From: Actinomycetes bacterium
GTDB lineage: Bacteria > Actinomycetota > Acidimicrobiia > Acidimicrobiales > Microtrichaceae
Reading direction: 5' to 3'
DNA: 8,202 nt
Assembly: GCA_023423475.1 (NCBI GenBank)
Contig: JAFAFN010000525.1
Span: forward strand, 1 to 8,202
In this document: positions 6,472-8,202 of the stretch, piece by piece
Layout of the letters: every line of letters starts with the position of its first letter
Numbering within the stretch: the stretch's first letter is position 1
Position numbers and translations under genes: made by a program
Notes under the pieces: generated by a model
What the model was told of the DNA's origin: nothing
Seen by the model: the letters and a program-made list of their open reading frames with translations, nothing else
Databases searched by the model: none

Positions 6472-8202
6472 AGCCGTCACGGCTCCCGCCTCCGCACCCC
6501 CGTCGTCGGACGGTGCGGGCATCTGGTCGAAGATCCGACCCGTCGTCACTCACTCGGTCTTCATCGGGACGGTGCTGCTCGGCATCGTGTACCTGTTCGG
6601 CTCCGGACTCCGGAACTACGAGCAGTTCATCGTGTCGCTGGTGCTGCTCAACGCCGTGATCGGCGTCGGCCTCGTGCTGCTCGTCGGTGTGGGCGGTCAG
6701 CTCTCCCTCGGCCACGCGACCTTCCTCGCCGTGGGTGCGTACACCGCGGCGAACCTGTCGACGAGGTCGGACATCGGCCTACCGCTCGAGCTGCTCGTCG
6801 CGATCGTGCTGGCGGTGATCGTCGGCATGATCGTCGGCCTGCCGTCGCTGCGACTCTCCGGTCTGCTGCTGGCGGTGGGCACCCTGGCGCTCGGCTTCGC
6901 CGGTCAGCAGATCCTGTTCATCTGGACGCCGGTCACCGGCGGCGGCGGTGGCATCACCGTCGCACCGCTGCAGGCGTTCGGCCAACCGCTGACCCTGCTC
7001 GGCGCGAGCGTCGTGGTGCTGGGTGTGTCGCTCTACCTGGTCTTCAACCTGCTGCGGGGTCGAACCGGTCGTGCCCTGCACGCGCTGCGGACCTCGGATG
7101 CAGCCGCACGATCGGTGGGCATCGAGGTCGAGCGTCGTCGGGTGGCGGCATTCGCCATGAGCGCGGCGCTGACCGCGGCGGGCGGCGTGCTCTACGGCCA
7201 CGCCGTGTCGTACCTCTCTCCCGAGAACTTCGGCATCGACTTGTCGATCACACTGGTGATCATGACCATCATCGGTGGCCAGCGGCGCCTGCTCGGTGCG
7301 GTGCTCGGCGCGGCGTTCGTGATCGGCCTGCCCGAGCAGTTCCGCACCTTCGCCGACTACGAGGGCATCCTCTACGGCGTCATCCTGCTGCTGGTCATCA
7401 TCTTCGCCCCCGGTGGCATCGTCGAGCTGGTCGACCGGTCCACGGCGTTCGTGCGGCGGCGGATGGGTCGTCGTGGCGGGTCGGAGCACGGCACGCCCGG
7501 CCCGGTGTCGATCGTCGACCACGGCGTGGGCTACCGGCCCGAGGACCATCCCGAGGACCCGGAGGTGGTCGCCGACATCACCGAGGCGACCGTCGAGGTG
7601 TCCGACCCCGGCGCCGAGGTCGAGGGCGGCGGCGTGCTCCGCACGAGCTCCGGTCGAGAGGTCGTCGTGTCGGCCCCCGGTCTGCCGCTGCGCACCACGG
7701 ACGTGCGCGTCGAGTTCGGTGGCGTGACGGCGGTGCGCGACGTCTCCTTCGAGGTGTCCCCCGGTGAGGTGCTCGGCCTGATCGGCCCGAACGGCGCCGG
7801 CAAGACCACCCTGTTCAACGCCATCTGCGGTGTGGTGCCGTCGACGGGGACCGTCACCTTCGGCGACGACGACCTGTCACGGATGTCGGTCCGTGCTCGT
7901 GCCATGACGGGGGTCGGGCGCACCTTCCAGAACCTCTCGCTGCACGAGGGGCTCACGCCGGTCGACCACGTGCTGATCGGCCGCCACCGGTTCTTCCGCT
8001 ACGGGCTGACCAGCGAGATGCTGCGCATGCCCAAGGTCGTCCGCTCGGAGCGCGACGGCTACGAGGAGGCACTCGCCCTGCTCGAGCTGCTCGGCCTGGC
8101 CGACGTCGCCCACGACCGTGTCGACGACCTGCCCTACGGCATCCAGAAGCGCGTCGACGTCGCCCGTGCCCTCGCCGCCCGGCCCCGGATCCTCCTGCTG
8201 GA
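6464..8202 (+). CDS. LivM permease fused to LivG-type ATPase (3' end outside window)
   Basis: Seen: one uninterrupted frame from ATG 6464, overlapping livH by 8 bp, to the window end (579 complete codons). Residues 1-30 are a Pro/Ala/Ser-rich cytoplasmic start. Residues 30-322 are a LivM permease with GGQLSLGHATFLAVGAY (77-93), the EAA-like loop GRTGRALHALRTSDAAARSVGI (199-220), and a terminal IIFAPGGIVEL. Residues 325-408 form a charged, low-complexity linker rich in Arg, then Glu/Asp. From about 409 comes an ABC ATPase with Walker A GPNGAGKTT (441-449), the Q-loop FQN with Q489, and a signature region LPYGIQKR (556-563) in place of LSGGQ. It ends at ILLL, where base 8202 cuts the Walker B Asp codon. 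Known: LivM-LivG fusions occur in actinobacteria, and LivG proteins often have a degenerate YGxQ signature. The second ATPase (LivF) is expected downstream. Confidence 0.9.
   Translation, partial: MPEAVTAPASAPPSSDGAGIWSKIRPVVTHSVFIGTVLLGIVYLFGSGLRNYEQFIVSLVLLNAVIGVGLVLLVGVGGQLSLGHATFLAVGAYTAANLSTRSDIGLPLELLVAIVLAVIVGMIVGLPSLRLSGLLLAVGTLALGFAGQQILFIWTPVTGGGGGITVAPLQAFGQPLTLLGASVVVLGVSLYLVFNLLRGRTGRALHALRTSDAAARSVGIEVERRRVAAFAMSAALTAAGGVLYGHAVSYLSPENFGIDLSITLVIMTIIGGQRRLLGAVLGAAFVIGLPEQFRTFADYEGILYGVILLLVIIFAPGGIVELVDRSTAFVRRRMGRRGGSEHGTPGPVSIVDHGVGYRPEDHPEDPEVVADITEATVEVSDPGAEVEGGGVLRTSSGREVVVSAPGLPLRTTDVRVEFGGVTAVRDVSFEVSPGEVLGLIGPNGAGKTTLFNAICGVVPSTGTVTFGDDDLSRMSVRARAMTGVGRTFQNLSLHEGLTPVDHVLIGRHRFFRYGLTSEMLRMPKVVRSERDGYEEALALLELLGLADVAHDRVDDLPYGIQKRVDVARALAARPRILLL

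Noticed and set aside
5511..6659. 382-aa + strand frame overlapping livH
   Set aside because: It is Arg/His/Pro-rich in the alternate frame of livH and livM, with no hydrophobic segments or recognisable motif; it is a shadow frame.

Overview
The window is 8.2 kb of high-GC DNA with G/C-ending codons, ATG/GTG starts and closely packed genes, all on the + strand. Gene content (SCP-x-type thiolase, old-yellow-enzyme flavin reductase, TIM-barrel amidohydrolase, branched-chain-amino-acid-type ABC transporter) fits an actinobacterium. An acidimicrobiial lineage is a guess, and no gene in the window proves the taxon.

Left part (1-1640): damaged or remnant genes. A thiolase/SCP-x family gene enters from the left edge. 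It is intact except for one apparent missing G near 231, which puts its first 77 codons in a different frame from the rest. Its stop lies in three tandem 17-bp units, each carrying a Shine-Dalgarno-like GAGG/CAGG and an ATG. The last ATG opens a short remnant of an old-yellow-enzyme/FadH-type flavoprotein, which has lost nearly all of its TIM barrel and its C-terminus.

Middle part (1640-4170): an AT-rich promoter-like island precedes a two-gene unit. The first gene is a COG2159-type amidohydrolase (415 aa). The second, 11 bp downstream, is an FMN-dependent 2-hydroxy-acid oxidase/dehydrogenase (409 aa). The second enzyme keeps the catalytic His/Arg/Lys set but has Phe and Met where glycolate oxidase has a substrate-binding Tyr and Trp.

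Right part (4171-8202): a short intergenic region carries two overlapping AT-rich palindromes that look like an operator. It is followed by a LivJ-like lipoprotein binding protein, a strong hairpin, a LivH permease, and a LivM permease fused in frame to a LivG-type ATPase. The ATPase is cut by the window end inside Walker B.

Taken together, this looks like an uptake-plus-catabolism locus. The Liv-type importer would bring in an unknown small carboxylated or amidated solute, and the amidohydrolase and hydroxy-acid oxidase would process it. The two promoter regions share an ATGATAAT core and the two first genes share a CCAGGGGGGC ribosome-binding leader, which hints at common control. I see no CRISPR array, RNA gene, transposase or defence system. 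The most unusual items are the repeated translation-initiation module at 1145-1195, the overlapping palindromes at 4183-4210, and the altered active site of the hydroxy-acid oxidase.
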